64,000 bases of DNA from Bimuria novae-zelandiae CBS 107.79. Taxonomy: Eukaryota; Ascomycota; Dothideomycetes; Pleosporales; Didymosphaeriaceae. The stretch is taken from the NCBI GenBank assembly GCA_010015655.1, contig ML976666.1, forward strand, positions 840,894 to 904,893, written 5' to 3'. How positions within the stretch are numbered: the first letter of the stretch is position 1; every line of letters begins with the position of its first letter. The notes under the pieces were generated by a model. The model was not told the DNA's origin. It saw nothing but the letters and a program-made list of their open reading frames with translations, and made no database searches. Below, in pieces: positions 21,655 to 32,772 of the stretch. The position numbers and the translations under genes were made by a program.

Positions 21655-22677
21655 TTACCTGGCAAACACGAACTTCGCGCCGCCCTCTATCAACGCAGAC
21701 AGCTTGGTTGCCTCTTCTCCACCTAGCTTCCTCACGTTCGCCACTGCTTCAGTATGGCGTGGGTACAGCTGGTCCCCGCCCGCGTCATACTCCTTGTACG
21801 TGACCAAGAGTGGCTTCGCGACGGGTTCAGGCACGAAGCTGATCTTCTGCAAGAACGCCGTCTCGTCGATTTCGCGAACCTCGATGGTCTTGTCACACGC
21901 TTTAGCAATCACGCCAAAAGCGTCCCGCAGCTTGACCAGCTCCGGTCCATTCAACAAAATCACACCATCATGACTCTGTGTCGCCAGGAGGGCCCTACCC
22001 GCGGCAAATGTCAGCTTGAACGTCTTTCCTTCCATGTGAACGTGTCTTACCCTGCAACGCAGCCAATATCGTCTGGGACGATGAAATCGAAAAGGGCATC
22101 CGGATGGTAGAGCTCCACAACGCCCTTTTGCGCTTCATGCGCGTACATGAAGAGATTCGAGCTGAAGTATGCGGGACGCAAGACAGCAATCCGTAGACCG
22201 TCGATCTGCTCTAGGGCTATCTTAGTTTGAGCGTGGCCCGGGGCACTATCTCAGTCATATCCGTCGACGACGGCGGGCTTTGTACTGTGTAGGAGGATAG
22301 CAGAACCAGGTAGGTAATGCCGGCGTCTTTGAGGGCTTGGAAAGTTGCCTTCATCGAATCCGGACTGTCGAAGACGGTATACACGAACACCGCGTTGGCG
22401 CCCGATTTCCTAACTGCCGCGGTCACGGTGGAAGGCTGGGATACTGATTGTTCAGTTTAAGCGGATGCATCTACCATACAAGCAGCTTGGGACCCCATCA
22501 CTTACAGTCGGCCAGTATCCGCTTGTATCCGCCCCTCTTTTCGTACTCTTCTAGCTGCTTGACGGGTTTGTTGACGTCTCTCATGGCCAGCCAGACCTTC
22601 GCACCACGCTTACGCGCTTCTATGGCCGCTGCGCTGCCCCCAGCTCCGCTAGCACCAAAAACGAGGACTTTTGCCAT
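21655..22677 (-). pseudogene. NmrA-like NAD(P)-binding protein, one frameshift in exon 2
   Basis: Three exons are clear: 22677..22506, 22443..22051 and 21994..21655, with introns of 62 and 56 bp (canonical donors; branches CTGAA and GCTGACA). The product would be about 301 residues. Exon 1 has the nucleotide-binding motif VFGASGAGG, exon 2 has the core (VFVYTVFD, later LRPAYFSSNLFMY), and exon 3 the substrate lobe. Exon 2 is 393 bases long, which does not fit the phases of its two introns. The frame breaks between the IVPR segment and the QTKIALEQ segment, near 22235. NmrA-like proteins are atypical SDRs that act as redox sensors or reductases and often sit in secondary-metabolite clusters. 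A sequencing error cannot be excluded, since everything else is intact. Confidence 0.75.
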
Positions 22678-23775
22678 TTTGGAATCTGATATGACAGTCA
22701 TGAATGCGTGTAAAAGTTCAAGTATTGGCTGTTGCTACGACAAGCTTAGTGGACGAGACTTTTATACTCATCTCCATCGTGCAGAAATCAAAAATCCTTA
22801 CCATCTGAAGCTGGCGGTGTGCTTCTCTCTGCCTCACGCCCGCTCGCTGCCCGAAGGGTACACTACCGGTGAGCCTGCAATCCATCTCGGACATATGTGG
22901 CTCCGAGAGGCCGGTAGGCCATTCCTTTACGAGTACTCTGGAAACTCTGCATATTCGGCGGCTTCGGCAGATTCGATCACTATTCCATCTGCGCGATGAA
23001 AGTTCCGTTAACCAAGGAGTGTTCTTCTCACGCTCTCATATACAAGACTACAATCTCTAGCTATCATACGCCCAAAACGCCCCCAAGTCCAGCACAAATC
23101 CCCTTGTATTATTGCGGAGAGTGGCTTTTATCAGAAGAACCCACACGTCCGCCACCCTCGTGGAAGACTCAGACTGCAATGGTGGACCCGCGTGAGGCTG
23201 AAATATGGTTGTCATCTCAAGGTTATTGATAGTTGAGAGGCCATGTCTCCTGTCACACGGTTATTCGCAGCATCAGCGCTTGCGGCTGCGGGTGAGCTGA
23301 AGTGACTTCTGGACTGCATGCAGGCATGCAAGCAGCACCAGTAAGATACCTTCGCATCCTGCTACTGTGACTCTTGTTTGAGACGCATATAAGGTGCTGA
23401 TTGGTCACCTCGGCAAGAGAGGATTCGCTCGGAGATCTCGCTCCCCGCTCGCTCCCGGGTTGTACTACCGTTGGCGAAATGTGTAATACAGTCAGGCAAT
23501 TACCATTGGTACTTCCGCAACTGGTCGCTTAGTATCCGGTGTGGGTTCGAAGCGTGCTATTGCATTGTACATGAACCGTAAAGCCTGCATGAAAGATATG
23601 TCCACAGTTTTACAGTACTATGTCGCGAACATCATCCATTAGTGCTCTGCAGAACCTCTAGCCCCCCTGTTGATAGGGACACTGAGGAAGAAACCATACA
23701 TGCGTCAAAGTCAAGCAGCGTATGATGGAAGACAAACTGATCCCGAAACTTCGCACACCGAAATACATGCTCATA
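22678..23775. other. intergenic, no supported gene
   Basis: Between the NmrA-like gene and the polyketide synthase fragment I see only short frames. If more of the old synthase gene is here it is too decayed to recognise by eye. Confidence 0.4.
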
Positions 23776-23975
23776 TGCAATTGTGCACCACTATCAGTGG
23801 TCCGAGTACAGATGTCAAGGACCCCGAGGAGAAGCTACGCTCAGAAGGAGTCAGATGCATTCCGTTGAGCATACCATACGCATTCTATTCGGCCCAGATT
23901 GATTCCTGGATGGAAAAGTTTGAGGAAGCCACGAATAACATTGAATACTGTGAAATCCCCCTCCCTTCACCCTAA
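23776..23975 (+). pseudogene. fragment of a non-reducing polyketide synthase acyltransferase domain
   Basis: The frame encodes a stretch resembling the acyltransferase (MAT/SAT) domain of fungal non-reducing polyketide synthases. A segment ending KLRSEGVRC leads to LSIPYAFYSAQID and a helix with KFEEA. In intact domains the His of the AFHSAQ motif is catalytic; here it is Tyr (TAT for CAT, a C-to-T change). Only about 55 residues remain and the frame ends at 23975. No other synthase domain was found in the flanks. Together with the efflux-pump relic, the AflR-type relic, the SDR and the NmrA gene, it supports a decayed polyketide cluster (inference). Confidence 0.6.
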
Positions 23976-24098
23976 ACCACCCCTGTAAGCATGCAAACAC
24001 AAAATTCACACAGCAATCCCACAGAAGTAATAGTTTCTCAAAAACATTTTCTATTCCTATGAAAAATTCTACAACTATCCTACACCCCACTCGATCAT

Positions 24099-25944
24099 CT
24101 AACTACACGCCGCCGCGCCATCGCACCGACTCGGCACATCTCCATACCCCGCCCACGCCTGTCCTGCGCCCAGGCAGTTCGTAGGACGTATCTGCTCGGA
24201 CGCAGTGATGGTCGCGGTGCACTTGAATTTGTAGCCGGCGTTTGTTGGGATAGTTGCTGCCGGAGGAGGAGGAACAACGGAGGTTGAAGTCGCGACCGGA
24301 GTCTCTGGGACAAAAGGGGTGGGGATGAGAGACGGCGATGATGAGGGAGTGACAGCTGGAGATTCAATGGCGGAAGAAGTAGGCGTGGGAGTGACCGCTG
24401 GGGTTTCCGCGACCGAAGACGTGACGATGCTGACGGGCGCCGAGGTTGCGGCCTCGGTGGGCACATCCAGAACCGCAGAGGTCGCGTTCGCCGCAGCAGT
24501 AGCGGAGGAAGACGGGACAATTACTTCTGTAGCCTGCGAAGCGTCAGCCGTCGCACTTGGAGTCGACACCGGAGCTGGAGGGGGCACTGACGCCGCGTCG
24601 CCCTTCGCCACGCCCACGAAGGCATTCAGATTCACAGGGCTACAATTCTCCGTAATCTCGAGCGTGCCCGTTGCGCCGAACACATCCGCGCCATCGCGGG
24701 CCAGCGTGAACGTCTGCTTGCCCGTGCCCATGGCGACCTGGAACGCGCTGGCACCTGCGGGCGCCTCGAAGCTCTGCGTGTTTCCACCCGAGGTGACTGT
24801 CACGGTGCCGGCGGACTGGAGCAGGGCAACCACGAAGACGGCGTCCTGCAGCGTGTCGATGCCGTCGAAGGCGCCGCACGCGGCCTTGGGGCTAGGCCGG
24901 TACCAGTACACGAGTTTGTCCTGGGCGACGGAGATTTCCTTTGCGCCGGCCTTGTACGCGGTGATGTAGGGCTCTGCCATTTCGAGCCAGCCGCCGTGCG
25001 GCATACCATTTGCCCACGCGCTGGAGCCGTCGTCGGTGTGCTTGCTCGTCTCGGCGTCAGGGCCGATGTAGTGGCTCTCGCCGTAGTCGTTCCACGTGAT
25101 GATCTCAATCATCTGGGGTGCGAGGGCGAGGATCTCGTTCCAGCGGCGGAACCAAAGGAGGTCGCCGGGGAAATTCCACGCTTTGCTCGCGAAGTTGGTG
25201 AAGAACCAGGGGGAAACAGGGGCCATGTAAGTCTTTCCACCGAGCCATTCTGTGTATTTGGCGTCGAAGTCGGAGGTGGTGACGTTGGATTCGGGGGTGG
25301 GAGCGCGGTTTGCGCCGTTGCTGTCCCAGCCGATCCAGTTGAAGGAGCCGTCGATGTCGCCGACGGAAGTGGCATCCCTGATGCCCGTGGGGGAGAGGTT
25401 AGGCACGAGGTAAAGATCCGTTCCAGCAGCAGCACGGATGGTGTTCGCGTTGAAGAGCTTGCTTGGATCGTTGTCGCCGTTGAAGCTCGAAACAAAGCAC
25501 TTTCCGTCCACTTGGAGTTGGCCCGGCTTTGCACAGTACTCCTTGAGCTTCGCGCCGACGAGCTCGTTCTCGCCCGTCTCGAAGTAGTTATAGTCGAACG
25601 AAATGAAAACCTTCATGTCGTTGTTGGCAGCACTTTCATATGCGTAGTTGAGCTGGGCGTCGGTATAGTCGTCCTTGGCGATGTTGAGCGCAAAGGCGTC
25701 GATACCGGCGGCTTTCGCCCTCTTCATGTCATCGTCATAATCGGCAGCGCTTTCGCGGTTTGCCATAATGCCAATCTACACAGCTTAGCTCCCGTCGCAT
25801 CCAAAGCATTTGTTCTCCTACCATGAAGTGCGCAGCAACAATCTTCCCCGCATCCTGTCTCTTGATAGACGAGGTCTTGAACGGTGCAGCGTTCGCCGCA
25901 GCGGCAAGGAGCCCGAGAGCCACCGAGGTAGTCGTAGCGCGCAT
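24099..25944 (-). CDS. secreted alpha-1,3-glucanase (GH71, mutanase type)
   Basis: Two exons, 25944..25822 and 25775..24099, with a 46 bp intron, give 599 residues. The enzyme would hydrolyse alpha-1,3-glucan of fungal cell walls. Residues 1-19 form a signal peptide (RATTTSVALGLLAAAANA), followed by a short propeptide with a KR site. The GH71 domain (about 30-435) begins with AAHFM|IGIMANR and contains DAFALNIAKDD, VFISFDYN, WIGWDSNG, VSPWFFTNF and TWNDYGES, all typical. A long Ser/Thr/Pro/Val linker (about 436-550) looks heavily O-glycosylated, and a 45-residue Cys-containing C-terminus ends in AACS. Length and domain order are normal for the family. Confidence 0.93.
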
Positions 25945-26750
25945 GTTGCAATGAAAAACGAATGTATGAAGCGAGCGACAGAAAGCAAAAGCGAATGTAG
26001 AGAATATACAAACAAGTTAAAGAACGAAGAGAACTGATGTCGAGTCAGGCTAGTATTTCTCTAAACCCGTTGTATATAAAGACTACCTCGTAATCCATCG
26101 ATTTTCTCCACCGGAGTCCCGAAGCGAAGAGTTTCTGAAGCTGGACCCCACCCGCAAAGGCCACACTAAGAGAGGCTGAGCCCATCTCCACTGAACGAGC
26201 GGCATCTCGCAGCGGCAGGAGAATGCGAAAACAATCCTGTTGGTCGACGGCTCCGTTTCAGGACCAGCGTGTAATGCGATTTACGTCTTTGCGGACTCGG
26301 TCCGCTCCTCGGAAATTGGTGCTGACGTTTTTAGCAACCACGCTAACTCCCTTTACACCATCTCCTAGGATGTGGCTTGCATACGCGTAGCAAAGCAGAA
26401 AAAGGCGGGAAACAAGCGGGTGAGGTTTTGCTAGTGGCAGGGGCCAGAAGTATTTTCTAGGGGGCCAGGAGTATACGCAGGTTACGGTACGGCGCGTTAT
26501 GGTGCTGGGGCGAGCACTGTGGTATTGTTGAAATTGCCCTGCTCTTGCTGAGTGTTATGCTCTAAAACAGCAAGAGGACTGACTAAACGGTCAATGGGCG
26601 GAGGTTTGAGGGTGGGTGCGGTTTTGATATCCCCTCAAGGCGCCGGTTAATTAGTCCGTGGAGATGAGCGATGATGCTGATGCTGATGCTGATGCTGCGT
26701 GAACGACCCGTGACACTTCGTCGTCGATAGGAACAACACAGATTTTCTAA
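25945..26750. other. promoter of the GH71 gene and edge of the AT-rich block
   Basis: No gene is supported. A TATATAAA-type box (TGTATATAAAGA) lies near 26070, about 125 bp upstream of the GH71 start. A (GATGCT)4 microsatellite lies at about 26669-26696, just before the sharp change to AT-rich DNA. Confidence 0.5.
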
Positions 26751-26933
26751 ACTTGGTTTTTATTATTTATTAATTTATCTAATTAACGTCTACCTCTCTC
26801 TAGTAAACTGTCTATAAAATATAAAATAATATAGATATAGTAAATATAGTTATTAAAAGTTGCTTTATAGTAGTATTTACTAATAATATAAAATAAAATA
26901 TAAAATAATACAGTTTTTTTATATAAATAAAGT

Positions 26934-27075
26934 GTGCGATAGGCTTGTAAATGGTTTGGGTCGCAAGGGCCACAGTTGGGTCTGACTAAGTAGAACACCA
27001 AACTTCTTAATTTTAAACTCTTTATAACTTTATAAATATAGGAGCTATTCTTATGCAATTTTAATATAAGGTATA
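26934..27075 (+). repeat. left arm of an inverted repeat split by Gypsy element A
   Basis: This segment recurs as reverse complement at 41235-41385, with most differences being C/T or G/A. Shared blocks include CGCAAGGGCCACAG and CTTTATAACTTTATAAAT. With element A and one 5 bp target copy removed, the two arms would be about 165 bp apart. The original was therefore a palindromic element of roughly 450 bp, probably a foldback or MITE-type repeat, into which element A inserted. Confidence 0.65.
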
Positions 27076-27190
27076 TATATATGAGTTATATAACTCTAAA
27101 AAAAAGCCTATATTTCATATTTATTTTGGAGCGAAATTTTCCTTTTAGTAATATTTTACGTCTTTTTTTAGGATACACGACTTAATATAC

Positions 27191-27436
27191 TGTGACGGCC
27201 TGGCATGCTGGCAGGTCACATGACCTCGCGTATGAGGTGCAACTGCCTTACGCCCTGGTGCGGCTGCCCGCGTACCCAGCGCAGTTACTTCAGATGGATA
27301 GTTGTTCCCCTCTAACAAGCGCACAAAAGCACTGCGAGCATATGTACCTATAGTCTCCTCATCTTAGTGTAGCTAAAATAGAGCCAACTTACCTTATCTA
27401 CTTCTCTAGATTTAGGAGACCGTGCCCGTCCTTATA
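27191..27436 (+). repeat. 5' LTR of element A
   Basis: 246 bp; begins TGTGACGGCC and is preceded by TATAC. The terminal CACA has become TATA, a pair of C-to-T changes typical of RIP, while the right LTR keeps CACA. Confidence 0.9.
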
Positions 27437-28372
27437 TTACACTAAGATCTCTACACCTTAGCTAAAAATAGTAATAAAATATCTAGTTAAACTACTTAAT
27501 CTACTTGCACGTATAATTTAACGATAACTACTTAAAAAACCTACTATATAACTATACTAAGCTATTAGTTCATTAAAGTAAAGTTACTTAATATAAAAGG
27601 AGTCCTAATACTACTAAGCAAGGCTTAAAAGGAGTTAAAAGATAAATAGTTTAAACGTAATATGCTATAGTAGCTAGAAAAGTTAAATATCTTACTATCT
27701 CTATTAGATAAATAGTAGTAACGTCTGCGCTATATAATATAATAATACTAAAACACCTATTTATAGCGTTAGTGCTAGGGAAGCACATACTTAGCGACGT
27801 ATATAATCTATCTAAACGTTTTACTTACTAAAAACACGAGATCTAGATCTACGGCTACATTACTAAGGAGAACTATAACTAAGATACCTCTATAAAGCTA
27901 GCCTATATCTAGTAAGGTATTAAGAAAGACTCCTTGTAAGCACTTTAGCTACTTACCTTTATAAGTAATAACCTAATTAAGGTAACGCTAGAAGGCGTAA
28001 TTAAGTACTTTTAATAAAACTTTATAATAATTATAGTTAAGCTAGTTAGCTAGATACTCCTTCGCAGCGTAAAGTAGTAATAGCTATATATATACTACTA
28101 GATTACTACTAACGCCCTAACTAAAGGCGAGGAGCTAAATAGTGCCTTTACTTAAGTATAGTAGAAAATAAATAAGCTAGAAGCCTAGTTAGCTAAGCGT
28201 GCTACTATTACTCCTTCTTCTCCTATATATACGCTAGCGACCTAACCTCGTGCCACTTGCTTCTCTATCCTCCCTTACACCTCTTTAACACCCTATAAAG
28301 AGCCTAGTTACCTTAATAGCTCCTTCTTTCCTTATACACTACTTTTTACACCTGCTACTTTATTAGCTATAC

Positions 28373-28830
28373 TGTTAAGATCCCAAAGAGGTAGCTATTC
28401 TCTAAGGGGCTAAGGTTGGTTCTCGGGCAGGAGTACTGGTAGGACAGGAAAGGGTTGTAGTAATAGCTTGCGCCTATTACTAAAGGCGTTAGTATTAAAG
28501 GTGTGTATAATATAATTAAATTAACAAGGTTGCTTATTTAGATCTAAATAATAGATTAATAAACAGGTTAAACACGAATGCCTTAAGGGTATTCGTGTGG
28601 GTTTATATACAAGAGGGGTAAACCTTACTATCTATCTCTCTTTCTACTGTCCTTAGATTCCGATGGATGGTCGCGCCGTCCGTGGATAGTACACCTTCCA
28701 CAATCTTAGCAGGATGGTATGTCTTAGCTGGATGGTACATTACGTAACCTCGGTTACGCGACCCCGCCGAGTGTTACTTTTACTAAGGCCCGTTAGTCCT
28801 CCGCGTTCCATACATGTTTAGATCCTAACA
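28373..28830 (-). repeat. LTR of element B, left copy (3' LTR in element sense)
   Basis: Begins TGTTAAGATCCC and ends ATCCTAACA; 458 bp. Preceded by the target copy TATAC at 28368-28372. Confidence 0.88.
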
Positions 28831-28961
28831 TCACCTCCCCTCTTCTAGATAGCGTCCTTGGTATCCTTGTTCTGCGCCCCTTAGCTGTAGATACGGTTGT
28901 CGCATATAAATACCCGCGTGAGTTGCTGTTTTCGCGTTCTGGCCTTAATGCCTTTCTAACT

Positions 28962-29580
28962 ATGCCTAAGGATCCTAAGCCCCGTAAAGCGCGCGCGCCT
29001 TGTAAGAAGACTTTAACCTAAGAGTAGCGTGATTATATTCGTTATGTTAAAGGGAGTAGTAAAGAAATGCCTTTTTATTATAGTCGCTGCAAAAAGCTAA
29101 ATATCTATTGTTTCGTGGATACTGCGTCTAGTTGTTACGCTGGTTGTATCGCTGCAAGGAGCAAGTGTGAATTGTTTATTCCTAAAAAGGAGTAGGAGAA
29201 GGTAGAGGATAAGGAGCGTGAAAAATAATTAGCGTTAGCTTGCGCTAAGGAAAAAGTGTTACGTAGTTAATAAGAACTTACTTACTATAAGCGTAAGTTA
29301 TTAGAGATTAAGAGTTATAAGAGGTTATTTGCGCGTTAAGATAGGAAGTTGCTAAACGCCTAGGATAAGGTGCAAGAGACAGAGAGCTTAAGTGTAAATG
29401 CTCTGTTCTAAAACGATTTCTTCGCTAATCTAGGCTAGTTACAGGCTAATAATCCCTTTCCTAATCCATTAATAGATCTTCTTCTTAACGAATTTTTGTC
29501 GGGTTCTCCTCTAATCGTTCCTAATTCCTTCTTATAGTCTGACGATAGTATTGTGCTAATAATTAGTAATAGTTATTAAG
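28962..29580 (+). pseudogene. antisense extra reading frame of element B, degraded
   Basis: On the strand opposite to gag-pol, between the polymerase remains and the left LTR, a coding-like frame starts at an ATG (28962). It is basic at first (PKPRKARAPCKK), then has a Cys-containing segment (YCFVDTASSCYAGCIAA) and a long Glu/Lys/Leu-rich, probably coiled-coil part. It is broken only by TAG/TAA stops at places where Gln or Trp would fit. Such an accessory gene encoded opposite to pol is unusual. Function unknown. Confidence 0.5.
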
Positions 29581-32529
29581 GTTTACTTCTAGTTCCTATA
29601 TATCTTCTAAGTGTAGATATTCTTTCTACTTAATTAAGTAGGTTCGTGGCTAATCCGTGTGTTGTAGTATTTTCTTAACTTCGAATTCGGTTTCTTCCTC
29701 TGGCTGGTAATAGAAGGTGGTTTTAACTAGTGTCTCTAGGTCCGCTAGTTCTAATCGGTCTATGTAGAATACTAGGTGTATTTTGGCGTCTGGTGGTAAT
29801 TCCAATTAGTAGTTAACTAGTGATATTTGTTCAGAAATAAAAAATAGCCTAACCTTAATATAATCTAGTTTCTTGTGCTTTTTCTTCTAGGTTCGAAGAT
29901 TTTTCGTAAGTAGATATGCTTTATCCCCCTTCTTTAGCTAAGGTGCCGTTTTTCTTTTTCGGTTTGTGTAGGAAATGCTTTACTATTAAGCTTTCTTGAG
30001 GTTCTCTTGGAGTTGTTAATGTATTTCTTTTATTTTTATAGCCATGTTAATGGCTTCTTCCGCTCTAATAGCAGTAGAAAATGTCTAATTAAAGAGATAT
30101 AAATGTCTTCCGTGGTTTGCATAGAACGGTGTATATCCGGTTGCTACTAATATCTTGTTATTATATGCTAATTATGCCATTAGTAATAGGGAAATCTAGT
30201 TATTCTTCTAGTTATTGCAGTAGATGCGTAGGTACGTTTTTATTGTTTGATTCGTACGTTCTGTTTGTCCGTCCGTCTGTAGGTGGTAGGCTGTTAATAG
30301 TTTTCGTTTTGTTCTAATAAGTGCCATGAGTGTTATCCAGTAGTTCGAAGTGAAGAGTTTGTCTCTATCGCTAATAATTGTCTTAGGAATGCCATGATGT
30401 CGTATAAGTCAATCTAGGATAAGGAACGCTAGTTTCGTTACTATTATTACCTTTTTACACGATAGTAATTCCACATATTTAGTAAATCTGCACACTATTA
30501 CTAGTATTACGTCGTAACTTACTCTGTTTATAGGATCCTTTAACTTTGGCAATCCTGTGACAAAGTCCATTGCGATGTCTTCCTATAGTGCTGTAGGTAT
30601 CTGGATGGCTTGCATTTCTCCATATTTGGAATGTATTACGTGTTTATTGCGCTGGCAATCTACGTATTTGCGTATGTAGGTTGTTACTACTTCTTTAATT
30701 CCCTTAAAGCTGTAGTTCCTTTGGATTAGCTCCATTATTTTTCTAATTCCAGGGTGTCTATATGCAGGGTCGTCGTGGTATTATCGTATAACCTCTATCT
30801 ATTGTTCCTTTAGTACTTCCCGTGTGAGTATAAGGAGTTAATTAAGTTCTGCTATCGGCTCCAGGGAACCATTAGGATTTTTCTTTAATATTATAAAGTA
30901 GGTTTTAACCTTTTCTCTATTAGTATTTATTCTACTAAAAGCGTCTGCTCGTCTGTTTTCCTTGCCTAGGGTGTATATAATTTTAAATTTATATTATCCT
31001 AGTGTTTCTAACCATCTTCCTTGTCGTTGGTTTAGTTCTTTCGTGGTTGTGAAACGTATAAGGTTTTTATAGTCTATGAAGATTATAAGTTCCGAGCAAC
31101 TATGTGCATAGATCCTCTAGTATTTAATAGCTTTTATAATCGCGAGTAGTTTTTTGTCGTGTACTTTGTATTGTAATTCTTTAGATGTAAACTTGTGTGC
31201 GTAGTATATAATTAGGTGCTATTTGTTATTCTTCTCTTATTTCGCGCATGCTCTGACTGCTAAGTCGCTTGCGTCTGTTTTAATACGCAGGGGTTTGTTA
31301 TCCTGGAAGTGTATAAGGACTAGTAGCGTAATACATGCTTTCTATAGCGTTTGGAATGCTTACTCGCATTCTTTTGTCTAATTGAAAGGTTTGTCTTTCT
31401 TTATAAGGTTTGTAAGTAGTAGCGTAATTCTGGAGTAGTCTGTAATAAACTGTCTATTAAATCTAGTAAATCTAAGGAAGGCTCGTACTTCCTTAAGGTT
31501 AGTAAGTAATTTCTACTTCTTTACTTCCTTAATCTTTAAAGGGCTTACTTAAATACCTTTAGTATTAATAACATGTCCTAGAAACTCTAATTCTGTGACA
31601 TGGAATTTACATTTCTTAACTTTTAATTATAGGTTGGCGCTGTCTAGTGCTCGTAGTACTATTTATACGTGTTATACATAATCCTTCTCTTGTTTAGAGA
31701 ATATCAGGATGTCGTTAAGGTAGGCAACTATAAATATGTTAAGGTAGTTCCTTAGTACGTTATTAATTATTACTTAGAACGTTGCTAGTGCGTTCGTGAG
31801 TCTAAAAGGCATAACTTAGTACTTAAATAGTCTGTATCTAGTTCGAAAGGCTGTCTTCCACTCGTCACCTGCTGCTATTTATATGAGGTGGTATTTGTCT
31901 CGTAGGTTAAATTATGTGAATATCTTGGCTCGTCCTAGCCTGTCTCGAGATTCTTATATGTTTGGTAGTGGGTATCTGTTCTTAATCGTTATATTATTTA
32001 GCCTTCTATAGTTAATGCATAGATGTTGTGTTCCATCCTTCTTTACAATAAATATTAGGGGTAATGCTACTAGCAATTCTAACTTACGTATTTATTACCT
32101 CTTAAGGGCTTTCTTTAAGAATTTGCGTGTCTATTAGAGTTCTTTTGCGCTTTATCTATATAGTAGTCTAAAGGGTGGCGTCTTTCCCTCTTTAAGAATA
32201 ATATAATAATCTTAGTGTGTATGCTTAAGAAGGGCGTTGGCTCCTTTCTCTTCCTAAAACAAATAACTCTATTCCTTATATTTATTAGGGATATTAAGAG
32301 GTGTGCTATTCTCTTCGTGCTTACGCTTTATAACCTAGTAGTTCCTGCCAGCATCTACTAAGTTAGTTTCGTGTTTATTAACTTCTAGTTGCGAGACTAT
32401 ATTATTAATAGCTCTCTTATCTACTATTATGCTTTGTTAATGCGTAGGCTTTGCTTGCAATGCATAGTTACAGCGCTTAAAGGATAGCTCTTTCTTTTCC
32501 TAGTTAACTATAGGGTTATGCTTCCTTAA

Positions 32530-32772
32530 CTAGGGTAATCCTAAAATCACGTCGTGATTGGCTTCTTTAATAATATCGAGGGTAATTAATTCCTGGTGTC
32601 TATGGATTGTAAGGGTAGTTTTGACCTCGTATTTAATGGTTGCTTTGCCGGGCATTAGTTGTCTATTCGCGATATAAATAGCATAGGGTATAGCCTTCTT
32701 GCGCTTATAGGGTCCCGCTCTATCGAGTGCTTTTCTTAACACATAGCTTTCCTGTGCTCCTGAGTCTAGCAT
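32530..32772 (-). pseudogene. aspartic protease segment of element B pol
   Basis: An 80-residue open stretch begins with the retropepsin-type motif LDSGAQESYV and ends with HDVILGLP, the flap and C-terminal signature of retrotransposon proteases. It is the longest frame left in element B. Upstream and downstream frames are interrupted by RIP stops, so no polyprotein can be made. Confidence 0.8.

Noticed and set aside
24319..25826. Two long plus-strand frames (216 and 276 residues) opposite the GH71 gene
   Set aside because: Shadows of the GH71 codons; Val/Ala/Gly-rich without domain features.
26783..27058. 91-residue minus-strand frame with Tyr/Ile/Lys-rich content
   Set aside because: It lies in the left arm of a palindromic repeat and recurs in the right arm at 41235-41385; repeat DNA rather than a gene.
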